A stretch of 64,000 bases of DNA from positions 96,482,805 through 96,546,804 of the forward strand of contig CM040428.1 of the NCBI GenBank assembly GCA_022702705.1, read 5' to 3'. This DNA is from Papilionanthe hookeriana x Papilionanthe teres (Eukaryota; Streptophyta; Magnoliopsida; Asparagales; Orchidaceae). Shown here one piece after another: positions 54,923 to 64,000 of the stretch (the first letter of the stretch is position 1; the number at the start of each line of letters is the position of its first letter). Made by a program: the position numbers and the translations under genes. The notes beneath the pieces are model-generated. The model ran no database searches. It had not been told where the DNA came from and was given only the letters and a program-made list of their open reading frames with translations.

Positions 54923-55880
54923 TTATGTCCGAGCTTTTGGATCTTCGATTTCTATAGTTCCGTATGAAAATATTTGAGTTATGGTGAAAGGTCCTAACCA
55001 TCGAGACTTCAATTTTCCAGGAAATAATTTCAATCTAGTATTATATAGCAAAACTTCCTGTCCTGGTTCAAAATTTCTCTGATTAATCTTCCGATCATGC
55101 CATAACTTCATCTTTTCCTTATAAATCCGATCATTATCATATGATTCATTTCTTAATTCTTCCAATTCATTTAATTGCAACAATCTCTTCTCACCAGCTT
55201 CCTTCATATTATAATTAAATTCTTTAATCGCCCAATATGCTTTATGTTCTAATTCAACTGGTAAGTGGCATGTTTTTCCATATATAAGCCTGTAAGGAGT
55301 CATTCCAATCGGAGTTTTATAAGCAGTCCTATAAGCCCATAATGCAGTGTCTAATCTAATAGACCAATCTAACCTATTTGGGTTTACAGATTTTTCTAAA
55401 ATATGTTTAATCTCACGATTAGATACTTCAGCTAATCCGCTAGTCTGTGGATGATAAGCAGTGGATATCTTATGAGTAATATTGTATTTTTCTACTAGTT
55501 TGTGAATGTATTTATTTCTAAAATGAGTTTCTCCGTTAGTGATAATCACTCTCGGCATTCCAAATCTAGTAAAAATATTTTTCATCAGAAATTTTGGAAC
55601 ACTCTTAGCATCACACCTAGGTAAAGCTCGTGCCTCAATCCATTTGGAAACATAATCAACAGCTACTAATATATATGAGTTTCCAAACGAAGGAATAAAA
55701 GGTCCCATAAAATCTAATCCCCAAACATCAAAAATTTCAACTTCTAATATAAAATTTAGAGGCATTTCGTTTCTTCTAGATATATTTCCTACTCTTTGAC
55801 ATTTATCACAAGTTTTAATATATCTGTATACATCTCTAAATAGAGTAGGCCAGTAAAATCCAGATTGTAGAATAGTATAA
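54923..55880 (-). pseudogene. pol: Athila integrase, one catalytic Asp lost
   Basis: Minus strand. The zinc-binding end is CDKCQRVGNISRRNEMP (about 55800-55750, across a frame change near 55790), followed by 280 open codons. Catalytic Asp-1 is in DVWGLDFMGPF. The second site reads IITNGETHF where the family has I-S-D-G-G: Asp became Asn (AAC, a G-to-A change). Glu is kept in SGLAEVSNREIK. The C-terminal part LFPGKLKSRWLGPFTI is complete up to 54923. Integrase acts in the nucleus on element cDNA; this copy should be inactive. Confidence 0.85.
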
Positions 55881-57560
55881 GCAGTTTTATCAGTCCCAAA
55901 ATGTCCTCCAAAATCAGAATCATTTGAATAATTGGTTTAGTTTCTTCATAAGGTACACATCTTCTAATAATTAAATCCTTACATTGCTTATATAAATATG
56001 GTTCATCCCAAAAATAGGTTTTCGTATTATGGATGAATTTTTTCTGTTGTTGCAAAGTTAGCATAGGTGGTAAAATATTACTAACTATATAGTTTACTAT
56101 ATCAGCATACCATGGTATTTTCCATTCATTGATATTATATAGTTGTTCATCAGGAAAATTGTCTATAATTTCATTTTCAATATCAGATAATTCATGATTT
56201 TCTAATCTTGATAAATGATCCGCAATTTGATTTTCAGTTCCTTTCTTATTAACGATCTCAAAATCGAATTCTTGCATTAATAGCATCCATCTAATTAATC
56301 TTGGTTTGGAATCTTTCTTTTGCATTAAATATTTGATAGCAGAATAATCAGTATGCACGATACATTTTGTTCCAATCGGATAAGGTCTAAATTTATTAAA
56401 ACCATATACTACCGCTAATAATTCTCTTTCAGTAATCGTATAATTTATTTCAAGCATCATTTAGAGTTTTACTAGCATAGTATATAACTTTAAAAATCTT
56501 TTCATATCTTTGCCCAAGAACTGCTCCTACAGCATAATCACTAGCAACACACATAAGCTCAAATGGTTTCTCCCAGTTAGGTGAAACTATTATAGGTGCT
56601 GTAATTAATTTTTCTTTTAAGAGTTCAAAAGCATTCAGGCATTCGATTGTAAATTCAAATTTCTTGTCCTTTTCGAGAAGTTGGCATAGAGGTTTAGTAA
56701 TTTTTGAAAAATCTTTTATGTAGCGTCTGCAGAATCCAACATGTCCACGAAAATTTCTTACCCCTTTTACCGTAGTTGGAGGTGGTAATTTAGCTATAAC
56801 TTGAATTTTTGCAGGGTCCACTTCCATACCTTTTTCCGAAATTTTATGCCTTAATACAATGCCGCCCGCAACCATAAATTGACATTTCTCCCAATTTAGA
56901 ACTAAATTTGTTTTCTCACATACTTCTAATACTTTTTCAAGATGAGTTAATCATGTGTCAAATTATGTTCCAAATACAAAGAAATCATCCATAAATACTT
57001 CTATTCCATTGTCAATTAACTTACTAAATATAGACATCATACATCTCTGGAATGTTGCTGGTGCATTACATAATCCAAAAGGCATTCTTCGAAAAGCAAA
57101 AGTTCCATAAGGACTAGTAAATGTAGTTTTCTCCTCGATCCTCAGGAGCAATTTGTATTTGATGATAACCGGTGTATCCATCTAGAAAACAAAAATACTT
57201 ATGTCCGGCTAATCTATCTAACATCTGGTCTAGAAATGGTAAAGGGAAGTGATCTTTCCTGGTGGCGGTATTTAATTTCCTATAATTAATACATATACGC
57301 CAACCGATAACTTGTCTTATAGGAATAAGATCGTTATTTTCATTGGCAGTGACGGTCACTCCTCCCTTCTTAGGAACACAGTGAATTGGGCTTACCCAAG
57401 CACTGTCAAATATAGGATATATGATACCATTATCTAACCATTTTAAAATTTCTTTCTTAACTACTTCTTTCATTATCGGGTTTAATCTCCTTTGGGGATC
57501 TGCTTTAGGTTTATGTTCATCATCTAAGATAATTCTATGCATACAGATTGAAGGACTAAT
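55789..57560 (-). pseudogene. pol: Athila reverse transcriptase and RNase H
   Basis: Minus strand. RT blocks are QRRLNPIMKEVVKKEILKWL, VSPIHCVPKKGG, ICINYRKLNTATRKDHFPLP, FCFLDGYTGYHQI, RMPFGLCNAPATFQRCM and catalytic FMDD at 56984-56995. The thumb is followed by RNase H (LMCVASDYAVGAVLGQR, YTITERELLAVVYGFNKFR, VHTDYSAIKYLMQKKDSKPR). Frameshifts lie near 57130 (within PEDR…KTTF) and 56455, and a stop near 56963. The frames are otherwise nearly intact. Confidence 0.88.
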
Positions 57561-57574
57561 TCCTTTAATATCTG

Positions 57575-58793
57575 CTAAAGTCCAACCAAAATATTTCTTA
57601 TATTTTTTAAAGTTTCTAAAAGTTTTTGTTCTTGAAATTCGTTTAATGTAGATGAAATAATAACTGGTAAAGTTGAATAATTACCTAAATAAGCATATTT
57701 CAAATGATCAGGTAATATTTTTAGCTCAAGTTCAGGAGGTTTAATAATTGATGGAACTATATTCTTGTCAGTGTTTTCAGTATTATCCAAAAATTCAAAT
57801 CTTTCCTGAATATAATCTAGTTCTTCATTATTATCTTCAATTAATTCAGTGTTTTCTTTTTCTAATTTATCTTCGTAATATTCCTTAAAATGTTCTTGTT
57901 GTAAATGTTCAAGTATTTCCATCCGAAAACATTCATCATCTTTTTCTAGTGCAGGATATTTCATTGATTTTTCAATATTAAAGGTAACTTTTTGGTCATT
58001 TACTCTCATAGTTAATTCTCCTTTCTGAACATCAATCATAGCTTTTCCAGTAACTAAAAATGGTCTTCCTAAAATGATAGGAATTTTTTTATCTTCCTCC
58101 ATATCTAAAAAATAAAATCTACTGGGAAGATAAATTTATCCACTTTTACTAACACATCTTCAATAACTCCCTTAGGATAGGTAATCGAACGATCAGCTAA
58201 TTGAAGGGTTACTGAAGTAGGTGTAATTTTTCCTAATCCTAATCTCTTAAAAATCAATAGAGGCATTAGATTGATGCTTGCTCCTAAGTCACACAAAGCT
58301 TTTCCATAAAATTTTTCTCCTATAGCGCAGGGTATAGTGAAACTACCGAATCTTTTAATTTTTCGGAAGCTTCTTCGAATAATAGCACTACACTCTTCAC
58401 TAAGTGCGACTGTTTCATTATCAGTAAATTTTCTTTTCTTATTTAGAATATCTTTCATAAATTTTACATAATTTGGCATCTGATCTAAAGCTTCGACAAA
58501 GGGTATATTGATTGTTAATTTCTTTAATATTTCAAGGAATTTAGCAAATTGTTTATCTTTTTTATGTTGAGCTAGTCGTTGAGGAAATGGTGGTGGAGGT
58601 TTTTCAACGAAATTTTCATAGGTATTAAAGGATGTTCTAAGTTTGAATCTTGTTGAATTGTTTCTTTTTCAATTTCCACTTCCTCTTTTTGGCTTTCAAG
58701 TTCTTTTTGAATTTGTGGTTCTAATTCTTTTCCACTCCTTAGTTGTATTGCTTTAATTTGTTCTTTTTCTTGATCTTTAGGATATATTTCCAC
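57575..58793 (-). pseudogene. pro: Athila protease region
   Basis: Minus strand. KAIQLRSGKEL (~58740), a conserved Athila gag-protease linker, is followed by MPNYVKFMKDILNKKRKF and then FYGKALCDLGASINLMPL with catalytic Asp in D-L-G-A-S (~58290). LGLGKITPTSVTLQLADRS forms the rest of the fold. KIPIILGRPFLVTGKAMIDV (58090) is the second conserved block. Broken by frameshifts near 58570, 58490 and 58104. Confidence 0.85.
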
Positions 58794-58825
58794 ATTACTA
58801 GGAAAAGTTCCAGGTATTCTATTAT

Positions 58826-60122
58826 TTAGCGCAGATAGCTAATATGTCCAAGTTGAGTTTCGATATTTTTAATAGATGTTCCTTGAATTTGTAGTTGATT
58901 TCCTTGAATTTGTAGTTGATTTCCTTGATTTTGTAGTTGATGACCCATATTCAAAATTAATTCATCCATAGATAATTTCTTATCTTTGAATTGAAGGTTA
59001 TTGTTATTAAATCCAGGTGGGTAATTAGGTTTATAGTTTGGATTTGCTTGATTAGGTTGATTCATCCATTGTTGATTAGATGTGTTATTCCAATTAAAAT
59101 TTGGATGAGTTTTCCAACCAGGATTATAATAATTTGAATAAGGGTTATTAGTTCTGTTATTAATAGCATTTAAAGTTTCATAATTAGATTGAGATTCTAT
59201 GATTTGTCCAGATGAGTTTTCTTCTATAGTAGGAGAGTAGTTCATTCCAAAATGATCTAATTTCTTAGATATAGCAGCAATTTGAGAAGCTAACATAGAT
59301 ATTGCATCGTTTTCATGAATGCTTGCTATCTTTTCGGATTTACTCTATCAGCAGGCCATTGGAAATTATTTGTTCCCATTTCTTCGATTAGTGCATAAGC
59401 TTCATCAAATGGTTTAGACATTAATGAACCTCTAACAGCAGCATCGATGATTGATCTTAAAGATCCTACTAATCCATTATAAAAGGTTTGAATAATCAGC
59501 CAATCTGGTAACGCATGATGTGGGCATTTCCTAAGAAGTTCCTTAAATCTCTCCCAAGATTCATATATTGATTCTCCATCTAACTGACAAAAAGAAGTTA
59601 TATCATTTCTAAACTTAGCAGTTTTAGATGGTGGAAAATATTTGGATAGAAATTTTTGTGATAATTCTCCCCAAGTTTTAATAGATCCAGGTGCTAACGA
59701 ATTCAACCACATTTTAGCATTATCCCTTAATGAAAAAGGAAAAGTCTAAGTCTTATAACATCGTCAGATACTCCTTGGTATTTAAAAGTAGCACAAAGTT
59801 CTAGAAAACTAGCAAGATGCAAGTTAGGATCTTCAGTAGGTGAACCACTAAATTGATTGTTTTGTGCCATTTGGATAATTGCAGGTTTAAGTTCAAATGA
59901 ATTAGCAGATACATCAGGGTTTTGAATAATTAAATGAATTTCATCTGATGTAGGGTTGGCATAATCTCTTAATGGTCTTTGTTGGTTCATATTTTGAATT
60001 TCAGGAATTTTCGCCATTTGTGTTAAATTTATAATTTGTTTCTTTTGTTTTCTAATTCTTTTAATTGTACGCTCTAATTCAGAATCGTAAGGTATTAAAT
60101 TTTCGTTTCCAAATTTGCGCAT
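58826..60122 (-). pseudogene. gag: Athila gag
   Basis: Minus strand, start at 60122 (MRKFGNENLIPYDSELE). Blocks are QRPLRDYANPT, FLELCATFKYQGVSDDVI, AKMWLNSLAPGSIKTW, KFLSKYFPPSKTAKFRNDI, WERFKELLRKCPHHALPDWL and NNFQWPADRVNP, then an Asn/Gln/Pro-rich tail with a repeated LQIQGNQ phrase (58930-58880). Three reading frames are used: changes near 59735 (after DVIRLRLF) and 59328. The capsid core 59712-59326 is open. It would form the particle that holds element RNA. Confidence 0.88.
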
Positions 60123-60202
60123 ACAATTTTAGAATAGATATTAATTTATTTATTATGATTATTTTAAAATAGTCCGTTACTCTAGTAAATTTTTCTTACT
60201 TT

Positions 60203-60219
60203 CCCCGGCAACGGCGCCA
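60203..60219 (-). other. Primer binding site, tRNA-Asp, perfect (Athila-2)
   Basis: The plus strand reads CCCCGGCAACGGCGCCA, identical to a plant tRNA-Asp 3' end including CCA, so the element's sense strand is its exact complement. It lies 6 bp from the LTR. Confidence 0.95.
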
Positions 60220-61382
60220 AAAACTTGACCCACAATTTTATATTATGATATTTTAATTTAATTGCAACGAAGCCAAAAACTTGACCCCGCTATATTATAT
60301 GTATAGAATTGTAATTGTTTATGTTGTGGATGCTACGCAAGTATACGTATCGTATCAAGTAATACAGGGCTCTAGTGGAGTCCTGGTTATCGATCCCACA
60401 GGGAAAGAGAAAATAAAATAACAGCTAATTTTAAAATAATAATAATAATTAAACTAGTATACAAAAATTTGGAATTCTAAATTTAAGTGCAATAAAGTAA
60501 ATTAAGTATTCTAATCAGGTAACTTAACTAAGTAGAAATTTAATACGTATTGAAAGTGCAGGAAATTAAACTAATTGCTAAATAAGTCTTAACTATTCAG
60601 AAAAAGTATCTTTCCCCTTGTTTAGAAATTTAAGTGATTGATGAATTTAAATAGATAATTTTAAGGTATTGTGACAAATATGAGCATTCCTATTATTTAC
60701 CCTTTGGTCCAGGTGTAAAGAATATTGACTAATCCTATGTTTGATTACCGAATCGCGGCTAGGCTGGGAGGATACCGACTGCCACTTCAGAGCTCCCACG
60801 TTCCCCTCGCCTGAGGGCTAACATCTACACTTTAGCTCTCAAACAATAGGACCGAATTGAATATTTTAGTCTGTCACACTAAAATGCTCAATTCTACGCC
60901 CAGTGATATTATTTCCCTATTTATTTGCACCCTCCTTCCAAGGCTTTTGAATTTCCCGAATATCAGATGTAATTTTTACTATAGTTGATAATCAACACAT
61001 TTTAACAATTCAAATGGCCAGTTTGAAAGTAAATTAAGTTTTAAGTAAAAATTATCACAATTTATTAATATATAAAAGTACTTCTATTTTTAGTTCATCA
61101 AGTCACTTAATTTCATAACAGGGAGAAAGACTAATAAACTACTCAGAATGCATGTGAACTAAACTAAGCATGGATTTCATTTAAAGTTAAAAACAATAAA
61201 TACAAATACTTATCTCAATTTATCCCCAATCAAACTCCTCGCAGTTCCTTTGACTCTTCCTTCCAGTACAGCAAGACTCACTAAATACTCACTAAAGACT
61301 CAAAAATAACTCACTTATAACACTAAAAGACTCTCAAACTCAGAACACACCCTAAAAGACACACACAACACTTAATTTCGGC

Positions 61383-61396
61383 CTCTATATATAGAG
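61383..61396 (-). promoter_or_regulatory. TATA box of the Athila-2 5' LTR
   Basis: CTCTATATATAGAG, a palindrome that contains TATATATA. It lies ~80 bp downstream of the hairpin cluster and would drive gag-pol. Confidence 0.55.
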
Positions 61397-61475
61397 GTGA
61401 GCAAAGGACCAAGAGGTGTGTAAGCATCCCTTCAAAAAGTGTCCAGGTTCAATGTATCAAAGCCATTTGAACTAG

Positions 61476-61670
61476 CTCGCCATCGGCGACGAACTACCTC
61501 GCTGTCGGCGAGGCTTCTAGAAGATCTTCAAACCGCGCTAGCTCGCTGTCAGCGGGCTCGGGCTCGCTGTCAGCGGGCTCGGGCTCGCTGTCAGCGAGAC
61601 AGTTATAATTCCTTCAGAAATGTCTCCTCGTGGCCTCGCTGTCGGCGGGCTCGATCTCGCCGTCGGCGAC
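61476..61670. repeat. Hairpin cluster in the Athila-2 5' LTR
   Basis: Seven 15-bp units starting at 61476, 61498, 61542, 61563, 61584, 61635 and 61656. The steps inside runs are 22, 21, 21 and 21 bp. The run at 61542-61598 has a 21-bp unit with spacer 'ctcggg'. CTCGCTGTCAGCGAG at 61584 is a perfect hairpin with a one-base loop. Confidence 0.9.
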
Positions 61671-61846
61671 TCAGTACAAATTTCATTAATTTCTTCCTTT
61701 TTGCTCCAAATTCGCTCCTTTTTATGATTTTTGCTTTTATCACCTAAATTCTCCATTCCTGCAATAAAATAAAGAAAATACATTTCTTTAAAGTGTAATT
61801 TCATCAAAAATAGGTATGAATTTCTTAATAAAATTTTCAGCGATCA

Positions 61847-63370
61847 ATGAACATATCAGCCATCTCAAGAAGAAAATTGAAGAAATGACGACCTCCATGG
61901 CTATAATACAAGGACAGTCGCACTCACAGTAGGTGGCATACCCAGAGATGAACCAGCCGGAGGTTGTCCATATTACCGACTAACAAAGGGAGATTGCTTC
62001 TGCAAGCCGAGATGAGCCGCTGAAGAAAGATTCAATTCAGAATATGGTTCCAGAAAAAGACCTTAAACAGCTTGTCGAACAGCAAGTAAAGGAAGCCTTA
62101 GCCCAATCGAAAGGGGGCTCGTCAATTTCAAGGGGTAGACCCTACCCAGAGGAGTTCGATGTCGTCCCATATCCTAAGGGTTTTGTACCACTAACCTTTA
62201 AGACTTTGGATGGAACGGGCAACCCCCATCAGCACATTGCACACTTCCGAGCGAGCTGTTGCAACGCGGGGGGGAACGAGGCACTACTTTTCCGCTAGTT
62301 TATAAGCAGTCTTTCAGGGATTACATTTGATTGGTATGCAGAATTGCCTAATGGGTCGATAAGGACGTTTACAGAATTGGAAAATTTGTTCGTGAAGAGA
62401 TTCACCGGAGTACATCGCCACATTACTTTTGGAGATCATATAATGGAATGTCAGAAACCCACGGAGATTTTGGTAGAGTATATTCTACGGTGGAGAAACT
62501 TGAGCATGAAGTGCGAGCCCCAATTGTAGCAACAACATGTGATTGAGGTCTTACTCAAGAACATCCATGGACCGATAGCTTTCATGCTTAAAGAACTCAC
62601 CATCAAGTCTTTTGAGAAACTATTAAGCAAGGTCAGCAGTCTGCAAGAAGAGATTAAGCATGCAGAGCCGCAAGAAAAGATTGAAGAGCCCAGACCAGTG
62701 AAAGCTTTTGAGAAAAGTTCCGGAGTAGAGGCAAAGATCGGTAAGGGAAAATAGCCGATAGAGCTATAGGTCGAGCAGTTTCCTCGATACAGTCAGCAGC
62801 AGCAGCCGCCTCAGTACGGTCAGTTTCCACATCAGTACAGTCAGCCGCTTCCTCAGTTCAGTCATCAGCCGCTTCCTCAGTACAGTCAGCCGCTTCCTCA
62901 GTTCAGTCAGCCGCCTCAGTGGTATGTTCCACACCCATAGCAGTATGTTCAGCCTCCATAGCAATACGTTTGAAAACCACAGTAGTATATTCGGCATTTC
63001 CAACAGTACGGTCAGCGGTACAATCAGCAACACAGTCAACAGTCATCCCAGCAGAGGCCACTCCGGATAGATGGAAGGCAGGGTCGATCTATGACTGATT
63101 TGTTGAACAAAGTATATCCCTTCAATGATGAAGCAGTAGCACAGATGTTCTAAAATTTGATTAAGAAGCCCGAGTTCAGATTTCCTGAGACAAAGAAACC
63201 GGCGAAGGTTAATAAGAGGAATCATCCAACTATTGCCCATATCACAGAATGCTTGTGCACACCATTAAAGGCTGTATCAGTTTCAAAGAATGGCTGGAGA
63301 AGAACTTCAAGAATGGAAGCGTAACAATCCCAGATGAATATTTGAAAAAAACTTGAAGAAGTTTTATCGA
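61847..63370 (+). pseudogene. gag: Ogre-0 gag, broken
   Basis: It resumes after Athila-2 with HISHLKKKIEEMTTSMAIIQ, the coiled coil also seen in Ogre-1. The core 62044-62750 holds MVPEKDLKQLVEQQVKEALA, FKTLDGTGNPHQHIAHFRAS, YAELPNGSIRTFTELENLFV and LRWRNLSMKCEPQL. A tail rich in QPLPQYS/QPPQ repeats (62780-63050) leads to a decayed IDGRQGRSMTDLLNKVYPF…zinc-knuckle region. A single frame can be followed from ~61850 to ~63200 with about eleven stops, most of them TAG where relatives have Gln. Near 63230 small deletions lose the frame. Confidence 0.85.
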
Positions 63371-64000
63371 TATGATTTCGAGCGATTTGTGCTTCAATTG
63401 ATTCCTACGCAATTGATAATGGATAAGACACTTTTTAATTGCTATTGTAATACTTTTGTTGCTCAGTATGATCAGTATTAATCTGTACCATCCCTCCTAC
63501 TACGGTGAATGAAAGAAAAAGGAGTTTTTTTTGTTCAGAATTGCTCAATATTTGGAAAGCTCAAAATTGGATATTTTGCTAAGACTTCGACTTCAGGAAA
63601 GAATGAAGTTAATGCCTTAATGGATAGGCCCTTCCCTTTAAGGAATTTGGACTGGGTTCTAAGTGAATTTCAAAATGAAATAGTGTGGTTGAAATACGAG
63701 TAATTGATTCGGGATATCATGAGCCTTTTAATTTCCTGTCATGTGGCTGGGTTTGGACTTTCGAAAAAGTTATAATATCTCAGGATTCATATTAAGGGAC
63801 ATTTCAGAATTATTAATTAGGGAAGTTTCGACATTCAAAACCTTTAACAGAATTATGCCCTGCCAGATACAGTAATTCTCAGAAAACAAAAGGAGTAAAA
63901 AAAATAAAAAGAAAAGAAAAATAAAGGAGCGTTCCTGAGGAGAAGCTTGAGGTGAGCACAAAATCAAAAATTGGTGTCCTAATTCAGACATTCAAAATCT
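63371..64000 (+). mobile_element. Unassigned repeat sequence at the right edge
   Basis: This does not continue into the Ogre linker or protease. It is AT-rich with no convincing frame (63509-63703 is a short chance frame). The end (63890-63960) has an AAAAG-type purine tract followed by 'gaggagaagcttgagg'. This resembles, in reverse, the purine tract beside 'ctcaagcttcttctc' in the Athila-2 3' UTR (50055-50140). It may be the 3' UTR of a plus-strand Athila element that continues outside the window. Confidence 0.35.

Larger units (their letters stand above)
48092..61846 (-). mobile_element. Athila-2: full-length Athila-type LTR retrotransposon
   Basis: A 13.75-kb element on the minus strand: 5' LTR 61846-60226, PBS 60219-60203, gag, protease, RT/RNase H, integrase, ORF3b, ORF3a, PPT 49683-49670 and 3' LTR 49669-48092. 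LTRs begin TGAT and end GTCA. A perfect ATGAA duplication flanks it (48087-48091 and 61847-61851). PBS type, DLGAS protease, FMDD polymerase and ORFs in the env position all point to Athila. The LTRs differ by small indels and scattered substitutions, so insertion is fairly recent compared with Ogre-0. Confidence 0.92.
60226..61846 (-). mobile_element. Athila-2 5' LTR
   Basis: 1,621 bp. In sense order: TGATCGCTG start at 61846, hairpin cluster (61670-61476), TATATATA in a CTCTATATATAGAG palindrome (61396-61383), R-U5 with the conserved block at 60332-60411, and end GTCA at 60226. The two LTRs differ mainly in the hairpin cluster, where this copy has two additional units, and by scattered substitutions and 1-bp indels. 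Confidence 0.92.

Noticed and set aside
1..64000. Host protein-coding genes
   Set aside because: Every coding signal of useful length belongs to gag, pol, ORF1 or ORF3 of the retrotransposons; no exon-intron structure or other conserved domain was found by eye.

Overview
The window looks like intergenic heterochromatin from a large plant (angiosperm) genome. I see no host gene, tRNA or rRNA. Nearly every base belongs to nested LTR retrotransposons of two Ty3/gypsy lineages. Tat/Ogre-type elements have ~7-7.6 kb LTRs, a tRNA-Arg primer site, an extra ORF1 before gag, a second (archaeal-type) RNase H and tandem repeats in the 3' UTR. Athila-type elements have ~1.6-1.8 kb LTRs, a tRNA-Asp primer site, a DLGAS protease and extra ORFs between integrase and the 3' LTR. 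Element names used here (Ogre-0, Ogre-1, Ogre-2, Athila-1, Athila-2) are mine.

Layout. 1-3158: rearranged Ogre debris, made of a (+) LTR end, a (-) LTR start, and a (-) 3' UTR with an ~80-bp tandem array. 3159-6376: Athila-1 (-), truncated to LTR, PBS and gag. 6377-6679 plus 46410-48091 plus 61847-~63370: pieces of one old (+) element, Ogre-0, split by two later insertions. 6680-46409: Ogre-1 (+), inserted into the Ogre-0 leader (flanks aagca/acgca). It has two LTRs (6680-13729 and 39028-46409), ORF1, gag, protease, RT, two RNase H domains and part of integrase. Its pol is broken at ~22108 by Ogre-2 (-), a 15-kb 5' half-element (22109-37213; LTR 29647-37213). The two therefore lie head to head as a giant diverged inverted repeat with convergent promoters. 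48092-61846: Athila-2 (-), complete with both LTRs, PBS, PPT and a perfect ATGAA target-site duplication, inserted into Ogre-0. It encodes gag, protease, RT/RNase H, integrase and two diverged copies of a plant-transposon ORF in the env position.

None of the elements looks able to move by itself. Ogre-1 and Ogre-0 are inactivated mostly by glutamine codons turned into stops, Ogre-2 mainly by frameshifts and truncation, and Athila-2 by a few frameshifts plus loss of an integrase Asp.

The most interesting signals are not genes. (1) Athila-2 carries four clusters of a 15-bp hairpin motif (CTCGCYGTCRGCGAG), mostly spaced exactly 21 bp. One lies in each LTR upstream of the TATA box and one upstream of each env-position ORF. 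Athila-1 has an unrelated palindrome at the same LTR position. (2) The Ogre-1 3' UTR is a tandem array of ~31-nt stem-loops with a constant loop and mutually complementary but varying arms. (3) All Ogre leaders contain a covarying hairpin and a ~17-nt segment complementary to the PPT region at the other end of the element. All boundaries, identities and foldings were read by eye.
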